From contig CAVSBJ010000002.1 in assembly GCA_963726105.1 (NCBI GenBank), positions 1 through 64,000 of the forward strand: a stretch of 64,000 nt of DNA, given 5' to 3'. This document shows, one piece after another, positions 8,592-18,443 of this stretch; the stretch's first letter is position 1; every line of letters begins with the position of its first letter. The notes below the pieces were generated by a model. That model was not told the DNA's origin. It worked only from the letters and a program-made list of their open reading frames with translations, and searched no databases. A program made the position numbers and the translations under genes. The stretch is from Roseiarcus sp963726105. GTDB taxonomy: Bacteria; Pseudomonadota; Alphaproteobacteria; Rhizobiales; Beijerinckiaceae.

Positions 8592-9671
8592 TCATGCGTA
8601 GGCGCCGAGATGCTTGCGATCCTTCGCCGTCGGCGCGGCGTCGGACGTGTCGTCGGCGTGCGGCCGATCCGCATGGAACGTGCCGTCGCGCCACATCGCA
8701 TGCATCACCACGGCCAGCTTGCGGACGACCGCGACGACCGCCTTCTTTTGGCAACGTTAGGCGATCTTCTGGCCCCAGCTCTTGATCGCCGTCTTGCCCT
8801 TGTAGCGCGTCAGCATGGCGCTCGCGGCCTCGTAGAGCGCGCGGCGAACCTCGGGATCGTCGGCCTTGCTGATGCGGCCCTGCACGTCGATCGACGTGCC
8901 CGACTGCCATCGCCTGGACGTCAGGCCGAAATAGGCGGCGACGTCGCGCGAGCGCCGGAAGCGCTTGGGGTCGTCGATCGCCGTGCTGAAAGTCAAGGCG
9001 GTCACAGGGCCGACGCCGGGGATCGCCATGAAGCGCCGGCAGAGCTCATCGCGCGCCACCAGCCGGACCACCAAGTTGTGCAGCTTGAGATATTGCCGCC
9101 ACGACACCGCGCGCGCCGTCAGCATGCAGTCCATCAGTTCGGTGGTGAGCGCATCCCCTGCGCAGGCGTCGCGGACCGCCTGATCGAAGCCGCCGCGAGT
9201 GACCTTGTGCAGCTTCACGCCGAAGCTCTTCAACGAGTGGCGGATGGCGTTTTCCAGGTCGAGGAACTTGCGTTTCAAATTGCGGCGATGAGTCAGGAGC
9301 AGCTTCACCGATGGGCGCCCTCGGTCTTGACATGCGCCTGGCGGAACCAGCCGGTTCGCATCAGATGCGCCAGCCCCAACGCATCGGTGGCGTCGGTCTT
9401 GTTGCGCTGGGCCGACATCGCGGCGCGCACTTGACGAGTCTCCAGGCAAACGACCGGCACGCCGAGCGCGAGCAGCCCTGGATGCAGCCAGGGCGACAGC
9501 GCACGCCTCATGCCCGGCGCGCCGCAGCGTGGCCGTGAACGGCGCCAGCGCCTCGGCAATGGCCTCCGGCTCGGTCGCCACGGAAGATTGCATCAGCACC
9601 GTTCCCTGGTCATCGACGACGCACACCGCTGTCTCTTCGATCGACACATCCAGTCCCGCAAAATGAGCCAT
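8592..9671 (-). pseudogene. IS110-family transposase, broken
   Basis: The DEDD-type transposase starts at ATG 9671 (MAHFAGLDVSIEETAV) and retains the C-terminal helix-hairpin-helix/serine region (AIPGVGPVTALTF, AYFGLTSRRWQSG). Between about 9510 and 9310 the coding text moves to another frame (PWLHPGLLALGVPVVCLETR ... KTDATDALGLAHLMRTG) and then returns, so two compensating frameshifts are present. A TAA at 8759-8757 then interrupts SWGQKIA; the same frame continues with RCQKKAVVAVVRKLAVVMHA to a TGA at 8592. The copy is almost certainly inactive. IS110 elements lack clear terminal repeats, so ends were not assigned. Confidence 0.85.
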
Positions 9672-9900
9672 CGCCGCTACCTTTCGTCGGCTCGGCGGCC
9701 GAGAATCGGCGCCGGTGACGGCCATCTTTTCACCGTCCAAACGCCTCTTGAAGGTGCGTTTGGGGGGCAGCGGCGTTGCGTCATGCGCGATGACACCGGC
9801 CCTCTTAATCGGGGGTCGTGAGCGTCCGGTCTCTGCACAGGCTCTTCAGTAGTGCGTTTTCGTACCATTTCGGGTTCTCTACGGCATTGGAGTATCTCCG

Positions 9901-10785
9901 GTGGCTTCGAAACATTTCCAGAACAAAGTTCGATGTGAATGGTGGTCGATTCACATGGAGGCATGGCAGCGCAGCGGCGTGTCGCAGCCTCGCTATTGCG
10001 CGCAACATCGGCTCACTGAGACGACGTTCCTGCGCTGGCGGAAGGCTCTGATGAACGAAAAAGCCTTGCAAACGAAGGCCGAATTGTTGCGGGAGGAACA
10101 GCGCGAACGCCGACGTAAAAGGCAGATTCGCCTGTCGGCCGACATGCGGTCCAAGGCCGTCCAGGCTTACTGGGCGATGCACGTCGAGGCGATGACCTGG
10201 GCCGGGATGAGCGCGCAAGCTTATGCCAAAGCGCATCGTCTGTCATTGCACAGCTTGAAGCGATGGCGCAGCCTTTTCGAAGTTGGCGACGTCGAGATCG
10301 ACTGGCGAACGCATCTTCATCCGAGCGCACGCGCTCTGCTTAGTGATAGCCCTAAGGATATCACTAAGGCGTCGCGCGCCGATTTTGGGTTGACAAGCGC
10401 GACAGAAGAGGCATCTGGCCGCGAACAACGGCGGCGCCGCAAGTTCAGCGCGGAAGAAAAGCTCACAGTCGTGCTGGAGAGCGAGCAGCCAGGATCAACG
10501 GTTAGTGGAGTGGCGCGGGCTTGCGGCGTCGCCGCGAGAGTGCTCTTTTGCTGGGGGGCGGAGCTCGGCTTTAGCCGAGACAAATCGACCGAATTGTCAT
10601 CGATGGTCTTGGACAGCGGATCATCCGATCGACCATCAGGACCAGTTCTGCTGCAAGGACTTCTGCAGGCGCCCAGCGGAATGATTGCAGTCGAATCGCA
10701 GGACGGACGGCGGATGTTCGTGATGGCGAGCGGCGATCCCGATGCAGTTCCGCGGATGGGCGCCGAGCCGGAGACGAACCGATGA
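9901..10785 (+). CDS. tnpA: IS66 accessory protein TnpA-like, copy 2
   Basis: Intact 294-residue relative of the copy 1 TnpA: same two-block N-terminus (FQNKVRCEWWSIHMEAW, VQAYWAMHVEAMTWAGMS) and the same C-terminal helix-turn-helix region (FSAEEKLTVVLESEQPGSTV). It has diverged clearly from copy 1, so the two are separate acquisitions rather than a recent duplication. The start is GTG at 9901; tnpB overlaps its stop. Confidence 0.75.
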   Translation: MASKHFQNKVRCEWWSIHMEAWQRSGVSQPRYCAQHRLTETTFLRWRKALMNEKALQTKAELLREEQRERRRKRQIRLSADMRSKAVQAYWAMHVEAMTWAGMSAQAYAKAHRLSLHSLKRWRSLFEVGDVEIDWRTHLHPSARALLSDSPKDITKASRADFGLTSATEEASGREQRRRRKFSAEEKLTVVLESEQPGSTVSGVARACGVAARVLFCWGAELGFSRDKSTELSSMVLDSGSSDRPSGPVLLQGLLQAPSGMIAVESQDGRRMFVMASGDPDAVPRMGAEPETNR

Positions 10786-11060
10786 TGATCGTTCCAGCCG
10801 GCGATGAAGGTGCCTCTGGCGCTGGGCTACACCGACATGCGCAAAGGTCTTGATGGGCTCGCCACGCTTGTCCAGGAGCACCTCAAAGGATCCCTTCTCC
10901 GGCCATTTGTTTGCGTTCCGGGGGAAGAGCGCTCGCAAGCTGAAGATCCTGTTCTGGGACGGCAACGGTCATCAGGGTGTTTCATCTGGCCGCGAATGAG
11001 CGATCCCGGCGGTACGGTGACGCTCTCTCCAGCGCAGCTCGCCGTGCTGATCGATCACGC
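10782..11060 (+). pseudogene. tnpB: IS66 tnpB, copy 2, frameshifted and truncated
   Basis: The gene opens with ATGATGATCGTTCCAGCCGG like the copy 1 gene, but a frameshift follows at once. The conserved LALGYTDMRKGLDGLATLVQ is read from an ATG at 10804, and later text shifts frame again before LKILFWDGNG. The LCLFSKRLDQG block is partly deleted. The frame ends after LAVLIDHA, at the junction with the recombinase module. Confidence 0.75.
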
Positions 11061-13398
11061 ATGTTGATGCCCCTCCTGGTGAGGCTGACAAATTCTGAGA
11101 TCGAAGTGGTCGATCTTGTGGAGTCGTAGATTTTGAACGCCGTCGAGGACCTCGGCAATGTTGTTGAAGAGATAAGCTCCGGTCGGCTGACGATTCACCA
11201 GAAGCCTGCCCTTCCTGATCTGCACGTAGAGCCAGTTTACCGGGATTCTCTGCCTGGCGGCCAGTTCGGGTGGCGTCAGCACGTCGTCATCATGGGTCCA
11301 TCGAGTTCGTGGCTGACTTACTCGAATACCGGCGGCATGCCTGATTCTTGGACCGTGATCGGAAGAACCCCATCGTCACTGTTGGGAAGAACGATGCCCC
11401 TCGCTTGTGAGGACGGCGGCGATCTGATCGTCATACAGGCCAGAGCCCGCGAGGGTGAGCACACGATCGCGCGTTTCGGCCCCTCGCGCCAGCTTGGCGA
11501 CAGCGTTGACCCTTCTCGGGACCGCAAGGTTGGTCACGCCCCGCCACACCAAACGATTCGGACGGTGGCGACGTCGTGCTCGCCGCGGTCGTGTACGACT
11601 TTGTCGACAAGGCACCGCAGCAAAGCCTTACGCTGGGCATCGGTGGTGGTTGGCTCGGCCCAGATTTGCGGCATTGAGCGGATTTGATAGGGGCGTCCGG
11701 CACGACTTGTGCGGCGGGCAGCACGCCGGCCTGGACGAGACGGCGCATCGTATGGCGTGAGACGCCGAGGGCTTCTGCCGCATCCCGCATTGTCAGCCAC
11801 TCGCCATCCTTCTTCGCGGAAAGATAGGCGTGCATACCATGCACCTGTCGTAGCGAGGTGACCCGACGCGCAGTCCACGTTTTGCCCTGACCAGTTCGCA
11901 TGCCCATGCGATTCAGCGACGCCGCAATATGCTCGTCGGACCAACGGGCCGCCATGCTGCGCATGACCGCCAGGGCTTCGTCGGGCGTCCTGCAACCGTG
12001 CTCACCACTCCTGGGTTTGCGGATTCGAAGCTGGGAATGTTGGCCGCCGCGCCAATGGATCGTCAAAATGACATTGCGGGCGGCTTCGTCGACATCGGCG
12101 ATGATGTCGACGACAAGGGCGCGCAAGAGTTGCTGGCATGAGCGCATCGAAACGTTCCGGGAGGCCCAGGCCGTTTCCAGATCTTCGGCCAGCCCGAGGA
12201 AATCGGCGGCGGTCGATGACTGCGCCATCTCATGTGCCGCCGGCTCGAGACGGGCCTGGCAGGCTTTGACCTGGCGAAGCGCAGTTTCCCAGCTCTTCTC
12301 CAACTGCGCTGCGATCAGCGGGTTATCCGGATCGCACGCGGCGTAGCGACGCTCGGCCAACGACGCCTCGTAGCGGGCCTTTTGCAGGTCCAGCTCCAGG
12401 ACGCGCCGCCGCTCGCTCACTCTCTCCATGCGCAATCGCTCCGCTGCCATGGCGGCCTCGACAGCGATCGGCTCGACCGCGCGCAGCAGCTCGCGAGCAA
12501 GTACCGAATCGACGCGCGAACTGCCAAAGGTCAGGCAACGCGCGGCGCCGAGCATAAGGTTTGGATTGTCGCAGCGACAGGCGCGTCCCTTGCGTCCATA
12601 ATAGGCGACCTTGAGGCGACGGCCGCATCGGGCGCAACGAAGCAGACCGACCAGCTGCGCCTGGCCGCCGCGACCAGACTTGACCTCGCCGACACGGCCA
12701 CTGGCGTTCGCTGCGAGCTGCTTCTGGTTCCGCTCGAACTCGGCCCAGTCGATGTAGCCTTCGTGATGATCCTTGAGCACGACCTCCCAATCCTCGAACG
12801 GCCTTTCGTGTCCGTAGGTCTTCTGCGCACGCCCATCGACGATCGCCGTGCGGTGTTCGCTCTTCCCGTAGATGTAGGCGCCGGCGTAGAAGGGGTTCTT
12901 GAGGACCGATATGACGTTGCGATAGCGGATCGGGGTCCAGTCGAAGGCGATCATTCGCTTGCCGTCGGACGGTCGAGGAAAATGCAAGTGATCCGCCGCC
13001 AGGGACAAGAGAACTTGCCGCGCGCTGCCCAGCTCGCGGAACCTCGCGAAGATGAGACGGATCGCCTCCTGGAGCCGCATGTCGGGGTCGAAGCCGAGGC
13101 CCATCTCGCGGTCCCAGATGTAACCGACAGGCACGCTGATCCGCAACTCGCCGCGCGGCGCCTTGGATCGCGCCGCGTCGAACCCTGGCCGCGCCATCGT
13201 CCCGCTCGCAGATCGCCCGAGATCATCGTCGATGACCTCCACGTCACGGAAGCCTCGGCGGCGCGCTTCGTCGACCAAATCATACTGGCGCCGTTGACTT
13301 TCGAGGTTGGTCTGGACCTGGGTCTGCGTCGATAGCCTGACGTACTCGACAGCTTTCCGCTTCAGAACCGTCGTGGGAAGAAGGTCAGCGCCCATCAT
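11055..13398 (-). pseudogene. Large serine recombinase, internally deleted and frameshifted
   Basis: Site-specific recombinase starting MMGADLLPTTVLKRK. The nucleophile motif YVRLS (Ser23) is present. Directly after MARPGFD (residues 68-74) the text jumps to AARSKAPRGELRISVPVGY, so about 80 residues of the catalytic core expected in the family are missing. The recombinase domain, zinc ribbon (CARCGRRLK ... CRCDNPN) and coiled coil follow. The frame is lost near 11690 (IRSMPQIWAEPTTTDAQR continues in another frame) and again near 11390, before a final fragment PVNWLYVQIRKGRLLV ends at 11055. It cannot make a working recombinase as read. Confidence 0.8.
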
Positions 13399-13492
13399 CG
13401 CCGTCCTCCTCCAGTGGGTCGTCGCCCGCCGTCTGCATTAGGAGGGTGGCCAGACTCGAGACGATCCTTTGGCGTTCCGCTGGCTGCATCAT
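13385..13492 (-). CDS. Possible 35-residue leader ORF of the recombinase module
   Basis: Small frame MMQPAERQRIVSSLATLLMQ ending in an acidic tail. It overlaps the recombinase start by 14 bases and the stop of the preceding short frame by a few bases, the tight overlaps expected of a co-translated module. No family was recognised, and it could be a chance ORF. Confidence 0.35.
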   Translation of the reverse strand: MMQPAERQRIVSSLATLLMQTAGDDPLEEDGDDGR

Positions 13493-13581
13493 TCACAGCT
13501 GCGGCGCCTAGAACCGATAACGAGCTGGCGTGGGACGTCGGGTCTCGGCTTTGCTTCGATCATCTCTTGCAGGCGCTTCAT
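13489..13581 (-). CDS. Possible 30-residue ORF of the recombinase module
   Basis: Short frame MKRLQEMIEAKPRPDVPRQL, with its stop overlapping the start of the next small frame. It lies inside the 3' end of the damaged cargo gene at 13508-13887 in another frame. Support is only positional, so either frame may be the real one. Confidence 0.25.
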   Translation of the reverse strand: MKRLQEMIEAKPRPDVPRQLVIGSRRRSCE

Positions 13582-13887
13582 TCGGCTCCTCCTCGGCGAC
13601 TCGGACTTCGCCGGAGGAGCTTCGCCGAAAGCCGCGATCAATGAGGAGCCCGCTCAAGTCCTCGAGCGCGGCTCAATCGACCTGCGGCGCGCCGAACGTC
13701 GTGGCGGCGCAGGCCGCCGGATCCAGCATCCAGCTCGGCATCACGATGACCACGCCGGGGCCCGCTTCGACAAAGCTCAGCCGCGTGCCGTCCCGGACCT
13801 CGCTGTAATGCAGCCGTAGGCGTCGGCCGTACAGCGCGTGCCAGCGATAATGGACCTCGACCTCAGCCCGGACACGGGCAGAATGAA
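13508..13887 (-). pseudogene. Recombinase-module cargo protein, frameshifted
   Basis: Minus-strand text EVEVHYRWHALYGRRLRLHY then GPGVVIVMPSWMLDPAAC reads like a beta-rich small protein often found upstream of large serine recombinases (possibly related to DUF5372; uncertain). A TGA after APQVD stops it, but a one-base shift restores ALEDLSGLLIDRGFRRSS down to a TAG at 13508. The 5' end abuts the returning IS66 tnpC sequence, so its true start may be lost. Confidence 0.5.
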
Positions 13888-14005
13888 CGGGCGATTGCTC
13901 TCGGAACGAAGAATCTCTTGCAGGCAGCGACGGCGGCGGCAGGCGATGGACTGTGCTGTGCTCGCTGATCGAGACCTGCAAGCTCAACGGCGTCGAACCC
14001 TACGA
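13886..14005 (+). pseudogene. tnpC: IS66 tnpC remnant, 3' part of copy 2
   Basis: About 120 bp closely similar to 7945-8064 of IS66 copy 1, coding for the region around ALGRKNHLFAGSDGGG and SLIETCKLNGVEPY. Small indels break the frame here. It has the same orientation as the left part of copy 2, 2.8 kb away, so both belong to one IS66 now interrupted by the serine recombinase module. Confidence 0.7.
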
Positions 14006-14458
14006 CACACACAATCCTCGCTCACTGCCTCCAGAGCACGATGGCCCATTGGAGCAGTCCCTGAGCGACAGCGCGACAAATAGTCCGCCGGACTGTGGAA
14101 CCAGACCCGTCAAATCCTCGCCGACGGTCGTTCTTCGGACGCGGCAGCTGCTCCTTCAGCGCAGCTTGACGGTTGACCAGCGACCCGGTCGAACGTGCGA
14201 CAAACACGGATGCCGCGGTTTAGGAACGGACGAGTCAACTCAGCGGACAGCACAATCCGGGTGCATTGCCGCCGACAATTGGAGGCCGGCAAGGTACGTA
14301 CGCGTTTCTATTGGCGGCGGCCGGCCGGTTGCTAAATGATCTTCCCAACGACGCGGCGCCTGCGTTGCAGAACCGTGCGGAAGCCGGCAACACGATCGCG
14401 GTGGTGCGGCAGCGCGAGCGTACCGATCTACCCCTGCGCTGCGCGTCCGGCCAGCGGC
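14006..14458. other. Intergenic stretch without a recognised gene
   Basis: Several short frames exist on both strands, but none has a convincing start or family motif. Similarity to IS66 copy 1 stops near 14005, and no right terminal repeat of IS66 was found, so the end of copy 2 is missing or degraded. Confidence 0.35.
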
Positions 14459-15848
14459 CTAAAGATCACCGATCTGGTGGCATGCCGCCCTACCGCCCAC
14501 GATCTTCCTCGACGAGCGGCCTTTGGTCGGCCTTCGCGTGCCCTGCGGGGCACCGCCCGTGGCCAGTGGAATGACCTTCCCGCCCTGTTTCGTCCCTCCC
14601 ATGATCCTGCGGCCGACTTGATCCGCCGCTTCCTGCAGCGGATCGTTGGACAAGTGGGCGTACCGCTCGGTTGTGCGGGCGTTCGCGTGCCCGAGCAGCT
14701 TGCCAATGAGGAATAAACTGGCCCCGTCTGCGACAGCGAAACTAGCGAACGAATGGCGCAAGTCGTGAATTCTCAGTCCCTCGAGATTCGCCTTGGCGCA
14801 TACTTTGGTGAGCGCCCGTCGCAGCCCAATAGCGTGACCATCGCCCCGCGCCGCAGGAAAAACGAAGAAGCTCCCCGTTGCCGGCATTTCCGCATCCGAC
14901 CTCGCAATCCGCCTAGAAAGGATTTCGAGGGCGGGCGCGGATAGAGAAACGCGCCGCTCGCCGGTCTTCCCTCCCGCTTTCGTCCTTTCCGGTGGGAGGA
15001 CGAGAACATTTCGAAGTAAATCAACCTCTGACCATCGCAATCCAAGAATTTCAGTTTTGCGGGCTCCAGTGAGAAGCAGGAGACGGAGGGCGTCGGCGAA
15101 CGTGTCCGACAACAAGGATTTGCTTTGAAGGTCCGCGATCGCGTCGAGGAACATCACCGCCTCGTCCTTCGACAGGAAGCGTTCGCGAACCGGCGCCCGA
15201 TTGAGCTTGATGCCGCCGAATGGGTTCGTCTCGACTAAGCCGTGTTCGATACCCCACGCAAACATCGCCGACCGCCGCGGTGCGTCGCGCAGTTGCTTTC
15301 CCACCGGTGACGCGCGCGCGGCCGCGCGGTCTCGTCTTTTCATCGATTGCAGTCTTGCCGGACGCAATATCCCTGAGCGCATGCGTCGCGTCCACTTTCG
15401 TCACAGCACTCGCGACCTTGCCGCCGAGAATTGGTCGAATGTGCCGATTGAGGTTAGCCGCGTCGATTTTCCAAGTGCTCGTGCGCTTGGCGAGTTTCGC
15501 AGCGGGTCCGTCCATCAAGTAGCGATCAATGAGCCCCGCGACCATGAGCGCCTCTTTGGCGGCCTTTTTCCCCGCGCTCGGGTCCTCGCCATTCTTCGCC
15601 CGCCAAAGAGCCTCGGCCGCCGCTACTCTGGCTTGATCCGGCGTCAAAGGCGAGCCGTGAACGCCAAGGGTGTGAATATGCTGTCGCCCCCCAACCCTGC
15701 ATTTCAGCGCGTACACTTTTCGCCCGCTGGGATAGACGCGGAGAAAAAAGCCCCTAACTTCCGTGTCCCAAATCCTCGTCTCCCCGACAACCGGCGCACG
15801 TACGGAGTCAACCATGCGCTTCGTGATTTTTGATTTGAGTGCTACCAT
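14459..15848 (-). pseudogene. Tyrosine integrase of P4 type, frameshifted
   Basis: Site-specific integrase reading toward the island interior. The N-terminal part (ATG 15848) has the DUF4102-like start TKRMVDSVRAP ... WDTEVRGFFLRVYPSG. The C-terminal part carries the catalytic residues: Arg in LTGARKTEILGLRW, HDLRHSFAS and LLGHANARTTERYAH with the nucleophile Tyr. The two parts are in different frames; the shift lies near 15290-15310, around the SPVGKQLRDAPRRSAMFAWG text. The gene would be inactive unless the shift is a sequencing error. Its position beside a tRNA end fits the usual integrase-attachment arrangement. Confidence 0.85.
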
Positions 15849-16036
15849 TGAGCCTGGTTTTCTCGAAAGGGAGGCAACGATACCAAACCGATACCACAGG
15901 TTGGGAAATAAAGGAAGGCTTGGGGATACGCCGGGTAATGATGACCGAGAGAAATCTCCATTATTTCAATCGATCTCGCAACTTTCGGATACATTCGGCG
16001 CCGGACTACGGATGACAGGCCTTACAATGGCATTGA

Positions 16037-16071
<35 letters not shown>

Positions 16072-16079
16072 ACATCCAA

Positions 16080-16844
16080 ATGACATCCTTGAGTTCACCA
16101 GCATCGAGTGCAAAGCCGGGGGCGAAGCTCACCGACTTCAAGGCCCTCACCTTCGATTGCTATGGCACGCTGATCGACTGGGAAACGGGCATGGTCGAGG
16201 CGCTCCAACCTCTGACGAGCAAAGCGTCGCGGAAACTCACACGCGATGACATTCTCGAGGCGCACGCGCGCCATGAATCTTCGCAGCAAGTCCAGACGCC
16301 AGCGAAAGTCTATCGCGACCTGCTGGCGACGGTTTATCGGCACCTGGCCGAGGAATGGGGCGTCGCCACAAGCTGGACCGACTGCGTCGCTTATGGCCGG
16401 TCAATCCGGAACTGGCCCGCGTTCGCCGACACCGTTGCGTCGCTGCAATATCTGAAGCGGCACTACAAGCTCGCGATCCTGTCGAACGTGGACAACGAAA
16501 GCTTTTCCTTCAGCAACGAAAAGCTCGGCGTCGATTTCGACGCCGTCTACACCGCCGAGGATTGCGGGTCGTACAAGCCCTGCGCCCGCAATTTCGAATA
16601 CATGCTCGCCAAGCTCGAGACGATCGGGATTGAGAAGAGTGCGATCCTGCACACCGCCGAGAGCCTCTTCCATGACCACGCGCCGGCGAACGCGCAGGGG
16701 CTCACCTCATGCTGGATTCATCGCCGCCACGGTCAGGAGGGCTCGGGCGCGACCATGGCTCTCGCCCGGACGCCCAGGTACGACTTCCGATTCGAGAGCC
16801 TGGCGGCTCTTGTTCAGGCGCACCAGCAAGCGCTAAAGGCCTGA
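16080..16844 (+). CDS. Haloacid dehalogenase type II (HAD superfamily hydrolase)
   Basis: 254-residue HAD-fold hydrolase of the 2-haloacid dehalogenase branch, which removes halide from 2-haloalkanoates through an aspartyl ester. Visible motifs: nucleophile D26 in FDCYGTLIDW, the Ser/Thr motif in AILSNVDN, Lys in SYKPCARNFEYML and the acidic motif near HTAESLFHDHAPA. The true substrate may differ, since many such enzymes act on phosphoesters. The ATG lies only 8 bases after the tRNA-end fragment and has no ribosome binding site, so the start or promoter may have been altered by island insertion. Its stop overlaps the start of the csaA-like gene. Confidence 0.85.
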   Translation: MTSLSSPASSAKPGAKLTDFKALTFDCYGTLIDWETGMVEALQPLTSKASRKLTRDDILEAHARHESSQQVQTPAKVYRDLLATVYRHLAEEWGVATSWTDCVAYGRSIRNWPAFADTVASLQYLKRHYKLAILSNVDNESFSFSNEKLGVDFDAVYTAEDCGSYKPCARNFEYMLAKLETIGIEKSAILHTAESLFHDHAPANAQGLTSCWIHRRHGQEGSGATMALARTPRYDFRFESLAALVQAHQQALKA

Positions 16845-17182
16845 TGGACAAGGCGCCGATCGTCTACGACGACTTCGCCAAGGTCGACATGCGCGTCGGC
16901 CGCATTGTCGCGGTCAAACCATTCGAGCAGGCGCGCAATCCCTCCTACAAGGTCGAGGTCGACTTCGGCCCGTTCGGCAGGAAATGGTCGAGCGCGCAGA
17001 TCACCAGCTATTCGGAGGCTGACCTCGTCGGTCGGCTGGTTGTCTGCGTCGTCAACATGCCGCCGCGCAACATTGCGGGCTTCCAGTCCGAGGAGCTGAT
17101 CCTGGGAGCGAAGAATGGGCGCTCGGAGGTCATCCTGCTGTCGCCGCTCGCCGAGGTCGCGCTCGGGGAGCAGGTGCTCTGA
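16844..17182 (+). CDS. csaA: CsaA-family tRNA-binding / chaperone-like protein
   Basis: Protein of 112 residues with the OB-fold tRNA-binding domain shared with MetRS C-termini and Trbp111. Motifs: VDMRVGRIVAVKPFEQAR, then KWSSAQITSYSEADLVGRLV and VNMPPRNIAGFQSEELIL. CsaA homologues act as dimeric tRNA-binding proteins with reported secretion-chaperone activity in Bacillus. The ATG shares one base with the stop of the dehalogenase gene, so the pair is probably one operon. Confidence 0.9.
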   Translation: MDKAPIVYDDFAKVDMRVGRIVAVKPFEQARNPSYKVEVDFGPFGRKWSSAQITSYSEADLVGRLVVCVVNMPPRNIAGFQSEELILGAKNGRSEVILLSPLAEVALGEQVL

Positions 17183-17251
17183 TCGAAGCTCGCACGTGGC
17201 GGGCGCCCACTGCCAGTAAGCCATTGATGTCGCCGTCGAGGGTTGGACACG

Positions 17252-17521
17252 ATGAAACGCATCTCAACGCTCTCGACGGTCGTTGCTTTGATGGCATGTT
17301 CCGCCTTGCTGTTTCCGGCGGCGGCCGCCCAGACCGTTTTGCACACGCCCGGCAAGCCAAAGAGCGCGCAAGGCCACAAGGTCCCGATGCGGCACGACCA
17401 GCTTACGCTCTATCCCCACGGTCGGCCCGCGCGGCGCCAAAAGGCGTATGGCGCCTTCCCTCATCGGTTTGACCAGCCCACCCCGATCCACAATACTTTC
17501 ATGGGCGTGCAGCGGTGGTGA
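17252..17521 (+). CDS. Small secreted hypothetical protein
   Basis: 89 residues from ATG 17252 (MKRISTLSTVVALMACSALL). An N-terminal signal peptide with likely cleavage after PAAAA precedes a basic, His/Pro-rich mature part ending FMGVQRW. A TTG three codons upstream is also in frame. It is tail to tail with ppk2. No family recognised. Confidence 0.55.
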   Translation: MKRISTLSTVVALMACSALLFPAAAAQTVLHTPGKPKSAQGHKVPMRHDQLTLYPHGRPARRQKAYGAFPHRFDQPTPIHNTFMGVQRW

Positions 17522-17534
17522 AGGAGAGGCGCTG

Positions 17535-18386
17535 TTATCTGACGGGCCATTCGAGTTCCGGCACCAACTTATAGGGATAATCGGGCTCGACGTATCCTTG
17601 CGCCTTCTGCCGCTTCGGCAACGTCGGCTTATCGCGCGGCAGCTTCTCGTACGGGACCTCCTTCAAGAGGTGGGAAATGACGTTCAGACGCGCGCGCCGT
17701 TTGTCGTCCGAACGCACGAGATGCCACGGCGCCCAGGCCGTGTCGGTTGCCTTGAACATGTCGTCTCGCGCGCGCGAATAGTCGTACCAGCGGCTATAGG
17801 ACTTGAGATCCATAGGCGATAGCTTCCACACCTTGCGTGGATCGCTGATCCTCGCCTCGAGCCGGCGGGTCTGCTCCGCCTCGCTCACCTCGAGCCAGTA
17901 TTTGATGAGGATGATCCCCAACTCGACGATCGCTTTCTCCACCGGCGGCGTCAGCTCGAGAAAGCGCTTCACTTGCTCCATCGAGCAGAATTCCATGACC
18001 CGCTCGACGCCGGCGCGGTTGTACCAGCTGCGGTCGAAGATCACGATCTCGCCCGCGGCAGGCAGGTGCCGCATGTAACGTTGAACATACATCTGCGACT
18101 TTTCGCGCTCGGTCGGCGCCGGCAGCGCGACGACGCGATAGACGCGCGGGCTGACCCGCTCGGTGATCGCCTTGATGACCCCGCCCTTGCCGGCGCCGTC
18201 GCGACCTTCAAACAAGACGACGACTTTCAGTCCCTTGGCGACGACCCAGAGCTGCAGCTTCACGAGTTCACCGTGCAGGCGCGCGAGTTCACGCTCATAG
18301 TCCTTGCGGCCAAACTGGTCTTGAGCTTCCGAGGCATTCTCGTTTTCGACCTTCCTTGCCTTGTTCGGACGTTTTGTCGCAGCCAT
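17535..18386 (-). CDS. ppk2: Polyphosphate kinase 2
   Basis: PPK2 transfers phosphate between polyphosphate and nucleotides, often favouring nucleoside triphosphate regeneration. The 283-residue protein has Walker A GRDGAGKG at 61-68, Walker B IVIFDRSWYNRAGVE at 114-128 and the lid region WKLSPMDLKSYSRW. These features place it in the single-domain class I group. ATG 18386 is preferred because GGAGGAGAAA directly precedes it; a longer frame with an ATG at 18419 lacks this. The 5' leader contains a perfect 25-bp dyad (18419-18443). Confidence 0.93.
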   Translation of the reverse strand: MAATKRPNKARKVENENASEAQDQFGRKDYERELARLHGELVKLQLWVVAKGLKVVVLFEGRDGAGKGGVIKAITERVSPRVYRVVALPAPTEREKSQMYVQRYMRHLPAAGEIVIFDRSWYNRAGVERVMEFCSMEQVKRFLELTPPVEKAIVELGIILIKYWLEVSEAEQTRRLEARISDPRKVWKLSPMDLKSYSRWYDYSRARDDMFKATDTAWAPWHLVRSDDKRRARLNVISHLLKEVPYEKLPRDKPTLPKRQKAQGYVEPDYPYKLVPELEWPVR

Positions 18387-18418
18387 TTTCTCCTCCCGGC
18401 GATTGTTTACATCATGCA

Positions 18419-18443
18419 CCTCTGTGCTTATTAAGCACAGAGG
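18419..18443. promoter_or_regulatory. Perfect 25-bp inverted repeat, candidate operator
   Basis: CCTCTGTGCTTA, one central T, then TAAGCACAGAGG: 12-bp arms with no mismatch. It lies 32 bp upstream of the ppk2 start codon and about 139 bp upstream of the yhiI-like gene, in the divergent intergenic region. A homodimeric repressor site is the simplest reading. A terminator is unlikely because no T-run follows on either strand. The regulator is unknown. Confidence 0.5.

Larger units (their letters stand above)
9818..11060 (+). mobile_element. IS66-family insertion sequence, copy 2, left part
   Basis: The left terminal repeat GTGAGCGTCCGGTCTCTGCAC at 9818 differs by one base from that of copy 1. 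The element carries tnpA and a damaged tnpB and then breaks off at about 11060, exactly where the serine recombinase gene on the other strand ends. The only tnpC text of this copy reappears at about 13886-14005, so most of tnpC has been lost or replaced. Confidence 0.75.

Noticed and set aside
12232..13335. 367-codon open frame on the plus strand
   Set aside because: It is antisense to the serine recombinase; the minus strand carries the recognisable domain text.
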